A stretch of DNA of 64,000 nt from Ceratopteris richardii (taxonomy: Eukaryota; Streptophyta; Polypodiopsida; Polypodiales; Pteridaceae), in assembly GCA_020310875.1 (NCBI GenBank), contig CM035423.1:143408723-143472722 (forward strand), written 5' to 3'. The notes beneath the pieces are model-generated. The model worked only from the letters and a program-made list of their open reading frames with translations. It searched no databases and had not been told where the DNA came from. Positions 1 to 10,338 of this stretch are shown here, piece after piece. Every line of letters begins with the position of its first letter. The stretch's first letter is position 1. The translations under genes and the position numbers were made by a program.

Positions 1-363
1 TATAAACTTTTTCCTACTTGTTTGAATGTACAAAATGATATTTCGTAGGAACCAACAATAGTTCCTACATAACTCAGTTCGCCATATATAAGGTTCATGT
101 CTTTTGAACTAGCACGTGATAGTTGCTTGAAAGAATAAACAATACTAGAATCCTCTGTTTTACTGTGCTTTAAAAAATAATAACTAATATCATAAAAGAT
201 ATAAACTTTTTCCTACTTGTTTGAATGTACAAAATGATATTTCATAGGAACCACCAATAGTTCCTACATAACTCAGTTCGCCATATATAAGGTTCATGTC
301 TTTTGAACTAGCACGTGATAGTTGCTTGAAAGAATAAACAATACTAGAATCCTCTGTTTTACT
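1..363. repeat. Direct duplication, about 199-bp period
   Basis: Bases 1-165 recur from 200 to about 363 with very few differences. Each copy starts TATAAACTTTTTCC and ends near CCTCTGTTTTACT. The two are joined by a short A-rich linker (166-199). Copies 1 and 2 of the larger unit have this piece only once, so the duplication is private to copy 0. The first repeat is cut by the window start. Confidence 0.9.
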
Positions 364-423
364 TAAAGAATCCCACATCTTTAACTTGTAATTATAAACT
401 CTAAAATCAAAATATTTAATCAT
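190..423 (-). pseudogene. CACTA transposase (TNP2-type) C-terminal remnant, copy 0
   Basis: The minus-strand frame of 77 codons includes the string ASSKDMNLIYGELSYVGTI. This resembles the segment of plant En/Spm (CACTA) TNP2-type proteins in which an S-(A/S)-(K/R)-D-x-N stretch is followed by G-(D/E)-x-x-Y-x-G-x-I, the start of the DUF4216 region. The same frame recurs at 40756-40944 and 46834-47022. In those copies a second piece, like the end of DUF4216, lies a few hundred bases downstream on the same strand, as if across an intron. In copy 0 that second piece would lie left of the window. No catalytic part of the transposase is recognisable. The family call rests on pattern memory only. 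Confidence 0.5.
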
Positions 424-745
424 AAACCCTCAAATCCTAATCCATAAACCTTATGTCGCAAATCCTAAACCCTAAATCATAAGCCCAAAATCCTTCACCT
501 TAAATCCTAAACCTTAAACCATAAACTATAAACCCTAAATGCTAAGCCTTATATGCTAAAACTTAAACCCTAAATCATAATTTATAAACTATAAACTCTA
601 AATGCTAAACCCTAAACCCAAAAAGCTTTACCCTTAATCCTAAAACCTTGACCCTAAACCGTTAATCCTAAAACCTAAGCCCTAAATACTAAACCATAAA
701 TCATAAACCTTAAACCATAAACCCTAAACCCTTAATCCTAAATCT
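424..745. repeat. Degenerate CCCTAAA (telomere-like) tract
   Basis: The tract consists of irregular 6-8 bp steps such as AACCCTAAA, AATCCTAAA, AACCTTAAA and AACCATAAA. These are variants of the plant telomere heptamer CCCTAAA. It is too degenerate to be a chromosome end and is duplicated at 40985-41155 and 47060-47382. It is best read as an old interstitial telomere-like tract or slippage-grown repeat carried inside the duplicated unit. Confidence 0.8.
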
Positions 746-1609
746 GTCATGTAAGGGTGTATTTCAACATGCCCCCTTATAGTTTACAAAGCACAAGATG
801 CATCAATTGTGATGCTTATTTTGCAGTTATTCGAGCTTGTACGCTTAGATGATTTTGCCATCGATATAAATGGGGTTCATAAATCCAAGAGGTTAATATA
901 GATAGAATATAATTAGGAGAGTAGATGTACATAAGTTACCTAGAGGTTTCAGAATTCTCTCTACATATGGTTTAGAATTATCCGAGAGTGATGGCTTACA
1001 AACATTTTGAAGGGAATTGATGTATGAAACATTGTATTTTACTATGACTACAAATTCAAATATTGTGTGAGTGTTATATAGTTGTTACTTTAAACTAATT
1101 TTTTATGACAATACATGTAGTTAATGTGAAATGACGGTGTGAATTTCAAAGGTTAACATATGCAATGAAGAACATTCCAAAAGTAAAGGCAATGTTTTCA
1201 AAGACCGTGTATAGAGAGTCAATCTAGGGAAGGGAATAAACCAATTTAGACATTACAAGATTGGGAGATTAAGGACGGTGAGAACGCACCACTATGCAAA
1301 TGTACTTGGTTTAATATTATAGAGAGTTTTTATTATGTAATGATAAGTGTTATGTATCACATCCAAAATAGTATGGATACAGTTGCAATGCTTAGAGATT
1401 TGGTGGTGGATAAGAAATGGTTCGTTCCATTCCTTTTGCATTCTAGAATCCTTGGAGCACACGAAAACAAGTGCATAGTGATACTTATGTGTTGATTTGC
1501 GATGCAAACGTGGTTGAGGATTTGCCCAAAGTGTTTAACTTCTTTTATTGAAATCTTGATGATCATGTAAAATGCATAAAAGAAGTTTCCTCCCTCCATT
1601 TAGGTGGAT
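746..1609. other. AT-rich non-coding DNA of the duplicated unit
   Basis: No credible reading frame or RNA gene is visible. The stretch is conserved at about 47383-48243 in copy 2 with scattered substitutions and small indels and no codon-like pattern of change. Copy 1 lacks it. Confidence 0.6.
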
Positions 1610-1659
<50 letters not shown>

Positions 1660-1662
1660 TAA
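1610..1662. repeat. (TA)n microsatellite
   Basis: About 25 TA steps with one TG interruption. The equivalent run in copy 2 (48244-48372) is more than twice as long, so copy number has changed since duplication. Confidence 0.95.
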
Positions 1663-2241
1663 CATTGTCATGCAGGACTTTGATGAAGATTCTAATTGAT
1701 ATTTTAAGAGTTTTAGTTCAAAAGAAAATTACATACTGTTGGCGATGGGATTTGTGTATGTAGACTTACATGTGGAAGAAATGCCTACATGAAATGCTAT
1801 GTTATGTACAATCTATTGTTACAGAAGTTCTTATCAATCTATGGATTGCCAATCGTGATCTGAATGGTCTGTATTCACTAGCCATGACATGCATGACACA
1901 CAAGCTTTGATTTTTATTTTTCGATTTTATGTACATGTGGATACATCCCCCACATGTCATTTGTTTTACAGACCTTTCTTTTGATGTGAAAACTATTGAG
2001 TTGTACAAATTGCATATAAAACGTTTGCAAGGTAAAGGATTTATTGCGGTATGAATTGGATGTCCATAGACTTCTAAAAAGATTCACTCTAGGTTTTTGT
2101 CTAGGGTATTCACTTTAAAATCTTGAAATCTCACATTTTGTGCATGTTCATTCTAGTCCCATTTAAAGCTACGCCATTGTGGATGTTATCTTCTTGGTCT
2201 ACCACATCTCCAGGAAAATTAATCACACAAAAAATGTCTTA

Positions 2242-2244
<3 letters not shown>
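1663..2244. other. Non-coding DNA of the duplicated unit
   Basis: No gene is recognised. 1663-1970 is shared with copy 2 (48373-48730). 1978-2244 is shared with copy 1 (41156-41423). The short open stretches are not kept intact among copies. Confidence 0.6.

Positions 2245-2290
<46 letters not shown>
2245..2290. repeat. (TA)n microsatellite
   Basis: About 23 TA steps leading into GCATGCATGG and then a GAGAGAG run. The equivalent runs are about 117 bp in copy 1 (41424-41540) and about 70 bp in copy 2 (48815-48883). Confidence 0.95.
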
Positions 2291-2293
<3 letters not shown>

Positions 2294-2452
2294 TGCATGG
2301 ACACACATACATACACGCACACATATGTGTGTGCAGAGAGAGAGGGAGCAAAACATTGTTCGAAACTTATAGTGACAAATGATTTTGCTATGCTTAAAGC
2401 AACACATTACACTTTTATTTCCAATGAAAACAGAGATTCAAGCACTTAAAGA

Positions 2453-2530
2453 ATCTACAAATGAGAAACTGATGACATCTACAAAAGAGAAACTGATGAC
2501 ATCTACAAAAGAGAAACTCATGACTTCCGT
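2453..2530. repeat. 24-bp tandem repeat, about three copies
   Basis: The unit reads roughly ATCTACAAAAGAGAAACTG followed by ATGAC. Three units stand here, about three at 41704-41780 and about two at 49068-49105, so the repeat differs in copy number among the segment copies. Confidence 0.85.
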
Positions 2531-3240
2531 TACAAATTGCATATAGTTGGAAAATTGGGTTGAAAATTTCAAAAAGCTCTGGTATGTCTTCAATGATTCA
2601 AAAAGCATCTATTAAACATTATATAGCCTGAAAGTTTGCTACGATGAAAATAGAATTTTGTCGCCAACGACAAAAATAGAATGAGAGAATTCCCACAAGT
2701 TGTGAATGAAGAGCGTCCCATGGCTGTTAAATTTAATTTCTTGAGGCTGGAGACGAGACACCATCGTTGGTGGACGTCTGTACCTTCCACAATCATGACT
2801 TGTACCTTGTCGAAGGGCTCCTTGGAAGTTCGCTCTTGGCCACAAGCAACAATTGAATACTTGTGCATGCTGATGTTCTTGAGTTGACACGGTTGAACAT
2901 TTGTTGTGTGTGAGGTTGTCACCATGTCGATGTGCGCAAGCTTGAGGCAAGCGCGCAGATGGGCTTATGTATTCTAGTGGTCTCAAGCTTGAGACGTTGC
3001 AAATAAATAAGCCCAAGTAGAGAACAAGTCGACGAGTGTGCAGTAATGGCGGTTTGTTCAATAAGAAGGACTCTCTCTCTCTCATATATTTATTTATTTT
3101 GCACACTCCTCTACGGTGTTTCTCCTTGGCGTGCAAGGTTCGATAAATCTCCTATTGGGCTCCGCTATGGGTGACTACCAAAAATTCATGCAAGTGACGT
3201 TCTGCCGAAGAAAATTATCAGACATTTTTGTTTTAGAGGT
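2531..3240. other. Conserved block of the duplicated unit, no gene recognised
   Basis: This block is about 95% identical by eye to copy 2 (about 49106-49860). Its left part also matches copy 1 (41780-42150). Short open frames occur on both strands (for example 2681-2887 plus and 2639-3136 minus), but they are not preserved across copies and match no family I know. A GAGAGA-type run and palindromic AT stretches are the only obvious motifs. Confidence 0.5.
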
Positions 3241-3334
3241 TTGAAAACGAGAGAGAGAGAAAGAGAGAGAGAGAGAGCTACACGTGCACATAGCCTCCTA
3301 GCTATTAACAGTTTAGGAAGCACAAAGGTACGCT
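3241..3334. other. GA-rich run and empty site for the CACTA element
   Basis: A GAGAGA run is followed by GCTACACGTGCACATAG and then CCTCCTAGCT. The same flank in copy 2 is split after its single CTC (3295-3297 here) by the CACTA element at 50435-54630. This is therefore the unoccupied version of that insertion site. Confidence 0.9.
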
Positions 3335-4314
3335 CACACACACATACATACACAGATTTACACACACATGTACACATGCATAGACATACACATATACACA
3401 CATAGACACATGCACATATACACATAGACACACACACACATACACACACATATACACATAGATACACATACATACACACATAGGCATACACAAACACATA
3501 CATACCCACATACACACATAGACACATACACACACATACACACACATACATAGATTTACACACACATACACATGCATACACACACACACATATACACACA
3601 TAGACACATACACACACACATACACACATTTACAACACACGAATACACACATAGACACATAGACACACACACACACATAGACAGCCACAAATAGACACAC
3701 AAATACACACATATACATGAATGCACACATATACACACACAGAGACACACACACACAAATACACACATACACACACACACACATACACTCATATACACAC
3801 ATAGATTTACACACAGATGTACACATGCATATACACACATAGACACACACACATATACACATAGACATACACACATACACACACATACACACATACACAC
3901 ACACATACACACACATACACACATAGACATAAACACACACATACATGCATAGACACATAAACACACATACACATATTTACACATACACACACATACATAC
4001 ACACACATATATATGCACATAGATACATACGCACACACACACATACACACACATACACACACACACATACAGACATTCGCACACATTTACAGACACATAC
4101 ACATAGACACATAGACACACACATACACACATAGACACAAACACACACACATAGACACATACACACACACACACATAGACACACATATATAGAAACACAT
4201 ACACACATACACACACATATACACACACATACACACACATACATATGTAGACACATACACACACACACATACACACAGATTTACACACACACATACACAT
4301 GCATACACACACAT
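3335..4314. repeat. CACACATACACACATAGA-type microsatellite, left half
   Basis: About 1 kb of CA, CACATA and CACATAGACA steps, with recurring ATTTACACACACA and ACACATGCATACAC spacers. It resumes at 20859-22211 on the far side of Gyp1. Related blocks lie at 42150-44040 and 54634-56440. All frames tend to be open because stop codons are rare in the repeat, so the Cys/Val/Met-rich open frames here are not genes. Confidence 0.95.
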
Positions 4315-4940
4315 TGTATCGCGGCATTTCCCTCCCTATCTCTTTTCTCTCTCCTCTCTCTCTCTCTCTCTCTTTTCCCCCACCCTCCCTCCATCCCATC
4401 ATCCCTCCATCCCACCATCCCTCCATCCCACCGTCCCTCCATTCCTCCATCCCACCATCCCACCATCCCACCGTCCCACCATTCCACCATCCCACCATCC
4501 CACCATCCCACCATCCCTCCATTCCTCCATCCCACCATCCCTCCATCCCACCATCCCACCATCCCACCCTCCCACCGTCCCACCATTCCACCATCCCACC
4601 ATCCCACCATCCCACCATCCCTCCATTCCTCCATCCCACCATCCCTCCATCCCACCATCCCACCATCGCACCATCCCACCATCCCTCCATTCCTCCATCC
4701 CACCATCCCTCCATCCCACCATCCCACCATCCCTCTATTCCTCCATCCCACCATCCCTCCATCCCACCATCCCACCATCCCACCATCCCTCCATTCCTCC
4801 ATCCCACCATCCCTCCATCCCACCATCCCACCATCCCTCCAGGCCTCCATCCCACCATCCCACCATCCCACCATCCCACCGTCCCACCGTCCCACCATCC
4901 CTCCATCCCACCATCCCTCCATCCCACCATCCCACCATCC
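4315..4940 (+). repeat. Gyp1 5' LTR, first part
   Basis: It begins TGTATCGCGGCATTTCCC, runs through a CT-rich stretch and enters the C-rich minisatellite at about 4378. The same entry sequence starts the 3' LTR at 17860. The LTR is interrupted at 4940 by Cop1 and resumes at 11448. Confidence 0.85.
4378..4940. repeat. 8-bp C-rich minisatellite (CCACCATC)n in the Gyp1 5' LTR
   Basis: The monomer is CCACCATC with variants CCTCCATT, CCACCGTC and CCACCATT, arranged in a loose higher-order pattern. The array continues at 11448-11704 beyond the copia insertion. Because 8 is not a multiple of 3 and the monomer lacks stops, several frames stay open on both strands. These are repeat artefacts. Confidence 0.95.
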
Positions 4941-6050
4941 TGTTGGTGCAACACAAGCCTACACACATTGGCTTGGACCCTTGGACATATGGAAGACTAG
5001 CATGGATAAAGGTTTATCAAGGCTTCACTTGAAGCAAGGCTCATGTGAACATATGCTTATGTGTTCCCACCTTTTTTACCCCTTGTAAAAGTCTAAGTAA
5101 CTTATCATTTGTTTGTAATCACTTTAAGTCATCCACCTACTTCTAGAGTCGTGGAAATTTGATTGTTGAGATAGAGAGAATATCTCCCTACTTTTAGAGG
5201 AGAGATTCAAGGGAGCCTAAGTTTGAATTTCAAATTCAAATGAAGATCAAACTCCTATAAAAGATGTAGAAAAAAGTCGCGGGTTACTCTCTCACTCTAG
5301 CTCACTCCCCGAGGCATATTTTCCTTGTAACTCATTGTGTGTGAAGGTTACTCCATAGCCGACACCACAATACCTCATTTAGCTGTGCTTGGCAAGCTAA
5401 TGAGATTGTACAAACACATATATCAATAGAAGTATACATTCATCATCTCTGTTTTGTCTGAGTCACCTACTCCAAGTCTGTCAACTTCATCAGGGCATTT
5501 CTCTGGATCTACTGAACCAAATCAAGTGTTCTATAGCTCATTGCAACCAGCTCAAAGTCTACTACAAGCATACAAAATTTCAAAGGGTTCCATTCAGCCA
5601 TTTGGGAGAAAATTGAGTCGAGGTGCACACTGGTATTTGTCTGCAGAGCTCCTGAAAAGTCGGGGGTGATTATAATTTTGCTAAACTTATTTCTCAGTGC
5701 ATAGTTTATCAATTGAAGTGATTCCACTTGTGATTGGTAGCTTACTAAGGTACATTAATACTCCCAAAAGGAATTGTTCCAATTTTAAGTGTGCTGGACA
5801 CACTGAGTAAAAGTCTGAGCAGGTATCACTATAGGAATAGAAAGTTTAGGTTGATTTTTGAAGTACAAAGTTATCTGTTTTGGATTGATCATTTCCCAAA
5901 TCATTTCCAAAGTACATATATGATTTCTTTGTGTCATTTGGAAGCTAAGAAAGTGTACTAAGCATATCTGAAGAGAAAAGAGGGCAGGTGTGAAGCAGGT
6001 TTTGCAGCACCAACTGATTTCCTAAATGCATCCATCCATCACTCTCAACA
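4941..6050 (+). repeat. Cop1 5' LTR
   Basis: It begins TGTTGGTGC and ends CTCAACA, giving short inverted TGTTG/CAACA ends. It is 1110 bp long and pairs with 10339-11447. A TATA box lies 315 bp in. At over 1 kb it is long for a plant copia LTR. Confidence 0.95.
5256..5263 (+). promoter_or_regulatory. TATA box of the Cop1 5' LTR
   Basis: TATAAAAG stands in an otherwise mixed sequence and is kept at the same offset (315 bp) in the other LTR. It is the likely core promoter for element transcription. The start site itself cannot be seen. Confidence 0.6.
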
Positions 6051-6051
6051 G

Positions 6052-6064
6052 TGGTATCAGAGCA
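6052..6064 (+). other. Cop1 primer-binding site
   Basis: TGGTATCAGAGCA begins two bases after the LTR end. It is the usual complement to the 3' end of plant initiator tRNA-Met used by copia elements to prime minus-strand synthesis. Confidence 0.92.
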
Positions 6065-6076
6065 AAGAAGGTAAAC

Positions 6077-9000
6077 ATGGGTGATGGTTTCCCTTCCTTC
6101 ATTGACAAATTGGATAGAAACAATTATCAGGCTTGGTCATTGAGAATGAAGACCTATCTACAAGGGAGAAGTCTATTTGGATACATATCAGGAGATGAGG
6201 AGTTGCCCTCATTCAAGACTAGAGGACTACCTACAAAGGATGAACATGAAAGGCTCAACCAATGGTGTGCAAAGGATGCTTTGGCAAGGTCTTATCTCTT
6301 AAACTCTATATCTGACTTTCTTTTACCTTATGTAAGGAACTGTAAGACTTCCCAAGAGACTTGGGAAACCTTGTCAAATTACTTTTCTTCCAACACAAGG
6401 GCTAGGAAGAATCAATTATGGATAGAGTTCACAACACTTAGGAAGCAGCCCAAGCAATCAGTCTCAGATTATGTGACAAAGATCAAAGATGTGGCAGACC
6501 AACTAGCAAGCATTGGAGAGGAAATTGAAGAGGATCAAATAGTCAGGCAAGTGACAAATGGACTCAAGGCAGATGATAAATGGGAAAGTTTCACCACTGC
6601 AATGGACCTCTACATGGACATGCATACCCCTGATCTCACAACACTCATGGGCCAACTATTTACACATGAAGCAAAGTTTACCAAAGCTGGAGATCAATCA
6701 AAAGGTAATAACCCCTCTGCTCTCTTTACTGATAAGAAAGTTAAAGATAAAGGCAAGAAGAAACAGGATGAAGAAGGCTCTACCTCTCAAGCCAATTATG
6801 CAGGGAGAGGTAGGTCATCTAGAGGAAGAGGCAGAGGAGGTAAGTCAGGTAGGGGGAGACCCTACAACTCATCACCTTGCAACATCTGTGGGTTGTCCAA
6901 TCATACCACAGATGAATGCTACAAGAACTACAAAAATCAGAGAGGAAGAGGCTACTCAAGAGGAGGATACTCTCAAGGAAGAGGCAGATTCAACCAACAT
7001 CAAAGCTACAATGGGTACAACAACCAATACAATAACAATTACAACAACAACCACAATGGAAGCTACCAAGGTGGATTCAGAAATAGAAGAGACTACAACA
7101 ACTACACAGAGGAGCAAGATGACTCCTTATTGATCATGAACATGACCTCCAAGATAGGTACAAATGATGATCATTTATTTTACATTGACTCAGGATGTTC
7201 TAACCATGTAGCTGGCAATGTGGCATTGCTTTCTGATTTGGAAGAGCCCAAGGGCAAACATCAGGTACAAACAAGTGATGACACTAAACACTCTGTTGTC
7301 AAAATTGGAAATGTGAAGACATGTGATGGTAATCAGAACCTACTAAGCAGAGTACTCTATGTACCAACAATAACAAAAAATTTAATGAGTGTTGGTCAGA
7401 TTGTGGAGAAAGGTTTGCAGGTCAGATTCACACAACATGGAGCATATGTGGAGGACCCAAAACAAGGATTCAGAAGGATAGCCAAAGGGGATAAATCAGG
7501 TAGATTATTTACATTTGAGCTAGAAGATACAAAAAACATTGCTTTGTATAATTACAAGGATCAGACACTTTCAGAGCTAGAGATATGGCATAAAAGATTA
7601 GGGCACATAGGTGAAAGGACTCTCAAGCAAATGTGCAGGGATCAATGTGTGCTTGGAATACCTAATGTATCCAAGCAACACATGATTTACAAATGTGGAT
7701 CATGTCAATTTGGTAAGTCTCACAGATTACCCTACTCAAGGAAAGGTTTCATACATAAAGACTACCTAGACTTGGTACACACAGATGTTTGGGGACCTAG
7801 CAAGGACCCTTCCATTTCTGGTTCAAGGTATTATGTGTCTTTTATTGATGACTATAGCAGGTGGACCATTTTATATTTTATGAAGCATAAAGATGAAGTG
7901 TTTAATTGTTTCAAGAGGTATCTTGCACTTGTTGAGAATCAAACAGGTAGAAGCTTGAAGAGGCTAAGATCAGATGGTGGAGGAGAGTATTTCTCAAATG
8001 AGTTTGAAGATTTCTTGCAGGAAAGAGGCATCAAGAGGGAGATCACTACAAGGTACTCACCTGAACAAAATGGGGTAGCAGAAAGAAGGAATAGACTTAT
8101 AGTGGAAACAGCTAGGTCTATGCTCAATGAAAAAAAGTTGCCAAATTACCTATGGGCAGAGAGTGTGTCCACTACCACTTACCTCATCAATAGGTTGCCA
8201 TCCAAATCACTTGATGGCATGACTCCATATGAAGCTTGGCATGGTAAGAGACCCTCTCTGGATCATTGCAAAATCTTTGGATGTATAGCATATGTGCATA
8301 TCCCCTCACAGGTAAGAGGAAAGCTAGACCCAAAGGCAGAGAAATGTATCTTCATTGGTTATGATTTGAACCAAAAGGGATACAGATTCTACAACCCCAC
8401 AAACAAAGGGTTCAAGGTAAGCAGAGATGTCATATTTGATGAGAATGACTCATGGTATGAGAATGAATGCAGGAAAGTGAGTCTACCCTATGACATGGAG
8501 GAAGATTTTCCAAAGCTTACCAAGGAAGAGCCAACTCAGCAAGAAGATTCAAGCTCAGATGATGATACAATAAACCTTGAAGAGTTCAAGGCTTGGAAAT
8601 CCAAAGGAAAGATGAAGATGAAGCAATTGGAGGACAAGGCAGAAACTTCTACTCAAGCTATGAGAAGATCTCAGAGAGAGAAGAAGAAACCTATCAGATT
8701 TGGGTATGACACATCACTTGTAACTAAACATTCTGTATATCTTGCAAAAGACTTGTTGAATGAAGAACGAGGTACCTATGAAGAAGCAATTACAAAACCA
8801 GAATGGAGAGAAGCCATGGATGAGGAGATAGAAGCCCTCAAAGAGAGTGATACTTGGGACTTGGTACCCAAGAAGGATTCTATGAAGGTAATAGGATCCA
8901 GATGGATCTACAAATTGAAGAAGAATTTAGATGGTACAATTAATAGGTACAAAGCTAGGTTGGTAGCCAAGGGTTTTGCACAAACCCAAGGCATTGATTA

Positions 9001-10297
9001 TAAGGAGACATTTTCTCCTGTGGCCAAGATGCCAACTATCAGAGTTTTGGTGAGTGTAGCTGCATCCAAGAATTGGAACATGTACCAATTGGATGTGAAG
9101 AATGCATTTCTGAATGGATGGATATCTGAAGAAGTCTACATGTCACAACCACCTGGCTATGAAGATCCAAAAAAGGTACATTATGTTTGTAAATTGAAGA
9201 AGGCTCTGTATGGTTTGAAGCAGGCACCTAGAGCATGGAACTACAGATTGACCACTTACCTCCAAGATCAAGGATTTGTGATGAGCAAAGCAGACACTTC
9301 TCTATTCATAAAGAGAAGTAGTACAGAGGTAATCTATTTATGTGTCTATGTTGATGACATCATCATTACAGGTAATGATGTCAATGGGATTAGACACATC
9401 AAAGGACAGATGATGAAAGAATTCAAGATTAGTGATCTTGGATTACTAAAATATTTTCTAGGTCTTGAATTGATCTACACAAATTCAGGTATCTACATTA
9501 CTCAAAAGAAGTATGTACAGGATATGATCAAGAAGTTTGGTTTACAGGATGCTAAGGTATCTACTACTCCAATGGAGGTTAACCAAAAGCTAAGTGCTCA
9601 TGAAGGAGAAGAAATCAAAGACATTACAGGATACCAAAGTATGGTGGGTAGCTTGAACTATGCTACCTTGACAAGAATTGACATAGCATATGGAGTAAGT
9701 GTGCTTAGTCAATTCATGCACAAACCAAGGGTACCTCACCTAGAGGCAGCAAAGAAGATCTTGAAGTACCTCAAGGGAACTCAAAGTCATGGTTTATATT
9801 TTCCTTATACATCAGATATTGACATAAAGGTTTACTCAGATGCAGATTGGGCAGGATGCAAGGATGATAGGAGAAGCACCTCAGGTTACATTTGTTTTGC
9901 AGGGGATAAGCCTATCTCCTGGTCAGCTAAGAAGCAACCTACAGTGGCATTGTCATCCACTGAAGCAGAGTATAGAGGACTTGCAAATGCTACTCAAGAA
10001 GCTATTTGGTTGAAGCTTCTATATACAGAGTTAGGTCTATTTACAAGACCACCTATCATATTTGGAGACAACACTAGCTCTCTTCATCTTGCAGCAAACC
10101 CAATTTATCATGCCAGAACAAAGCACATAGAGGTTCATTACCACTATGTGAGAGAGAAATTGCTAAGTAAAGATATACAATTGACCTATGTTTCTACTAA
10201 TATGCAATGTGCAGATTTACTTACAAAGGCATTGGATGGAAACAAGCTATGCAGATTCAAGTCTATGATTGGACTGCAGGAAGTACTTGAAGAATGA
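6077..10297 (+). CDS. Cop1 gag-pol polyprotein (fossil element coding region)
   Basis: A single frame of about 1406 codons, starting at the first ATG after the primer-binding site (MGDGFPSF). An earlier in-frame ATG lies inside the LTR and was not chosen. In order: a UBN2-type gag with a CCHC knuckle (CNICGLSNHTTDEC, about residue 270), a glycine/arginine/asparagine-rich linker, a retropepsin with a DSG site (about 370), the GAG-pre-integrase zinc region (WHKRLGH, about 503), the integrase core with HTD, SDGGGEY and a following E (about 568-667), reverse transcriptase with YVDD (about 1092) and RNase H with SDADWAG (about 1254). Length and order are usual for plant copia. The Tork-like side of copia seems possible, but the lineage is uncertain. 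Confidence 0.95.
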   Translation: MGDGFPSFIDKLDRNNYQAWSLRMKTYLQGRSLFGYISGDEELPSFKTRGLPTKDEHERLNQWCAKDALARSYLLNSISDFLLPYVRNCKTSQETWETLSNYFSSNTRARKNQLWIEFTTLRKQPKQSVSDYVTKIKDVADQLASIGEEIEEDQIVRQVTNGLKADDKWESFTTAMDLYMDMHTPDLTTLMGQLFTHEAKFTKAGDQSKGNNPSALFTDKKVKDKGKKKQDEEGSTSQANYAGRGRSSRGRGRGGKSGRGRPYNSSPCNICGLSNHTTDECYKNYKNQRGRGYSRGGYSQGRGRFNQHQSYNGYNNQYNNNYNNNHNGSYQGGFRNRRDYNNYTEEQDDSLLIMNMTSKIGTNDDHLFYIDSGCSNHVAGNVALLSDLEEPKGKHQVQTSDDTKHSVVKIGNVKTCDGNQNLLSRVLYVPTITKNLMSVGQIVEKGLQVRFTQHGAYVEDPKQGFRRIAKGDKSGRLFTFELEDTKNIALYNYKDQTLSELEIWHKRLGHIGERTLKQMCRDQCVLGIPNVSKQHMIYKCGSCQFGKSHRLPYSRKGFIHKDYLDLVHTDVWGPSKDPSISGSRYYVSFIDDYSRWTILYFMKHKDEVFNCFKRYLALVENQTGRSLKRLRSDGGGEYFSNEFEDFLQERGIKREITTRYSPEQNGVAERRNRLIVETARSMLNEKKLPNYLWAESVSTTTYLINRLPSKSLDGMTPYEAWHGKRPSLDHCKIFGCIAYVHIPSQVRGKLDPKAEKCIFIGYDLNQKGYRFYNPTNKGFKVSRDVIFDENDSWYENECRKVSLPYDMEEDFPKLTKEEPTQQEDSSSDDDTINLEEFKAWKSKGKMKMKQLEDKAETSTQAMRRSQREKKKPIRFGYDTSLVTKHSVYLAKDLLNEERGTYEEAITKPEWREAMDEEIEALKESDTWDLVPKKDSMKVIGSRWIYKLKKNLDGTINRYKARLVAKGFAQTQGIDYKETFSPVAKMPTIRVLVSVAASKNWNMYQLDVKNAFLNGWISEEVYMSQPPGYEDPKKVHYVCKLKKALYGLKQAPRAWNYRLTTYLQDQGFVMSKADTSLFIKRSSTEVIYLCVYVDDIIITGNDVNGIRHIKGQMMKEFKISDLGLLKYFLGLELIYTNSGIYITQKKYVQDMIKKFGLQDAKVSTTPMEVNQKLSAHEGEEIKDITGYQSMVGSLNYATLTRIDIAYGVSVLSQFMHKPRVPHLEAAKKILKYLKGTQSHGLYFPYTSDIDIKVYSDADWAGCKDDRRSTSGYICFAGDKPISWSAKKQPTVALSSTEAEYRGLANATQEAIWLKLLYTELGLFTRPPIIFGDNTSSLHLAANPIYHARTKHIEVHYHYVREKLLSKDIQLTYVSTNMQCADLLTKALDGNKLCRFKSMIGLQEVLEE

Positions 10298-10338
10298 AGA
10301 AGAAGACTTAAGCCAAAGTGTTTGGCTTGAGCGGGAGC

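Larger units (their letters stand above)
1..3334. repeat. Segmental duplication unit, copy 0 (left part)
   Basis: This stretch recurs at about 40750-42150 (copy 1) and 46830-49860 (copy 2). In order it holds a TNP2-like remnant, a CCCTAAA-like tract, AT-rich DNA, two (TA)n runs, a 24-bp tandem repeat and a conserved block ending in a GA-rich run. Copy 1 lacks most of what corresponds to 560-1978, and copy 2 lacks about 1970-2160, so each copy has its own indels. Aligned parts differ by only a few percent by eye. The unit continues as the microsatellite at 3335-4314, which resumes at 20859 after a retrotransposon insertion. Confidence 0.85.

Noticed and set aside
424-745. True chromosome end
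   Set aside because: The CCCTAAA units are highly degenerate, short, internal and triplicated with the segmental unit.
2639-3136. Minus-strand frame of 165 codons in copy 0
   Set aside because: Not preserved as such in copy 2 (49215-49751 splits into unrelated frames). No recognised domain.
3186-4314. Cys/Val/Met-rich open frames on the minus strand
   Set aside because: CACATA-type repeats lack stop codons in most frames. The same is true for 20859-22200, 42150-44040 and 54634-56440.
4281-5000. Similar Pro-rich and Gly/Trp-rich open frames in the first minisatellite
   Set aside because: Same repeat artefact, and the array is part of an LTR.
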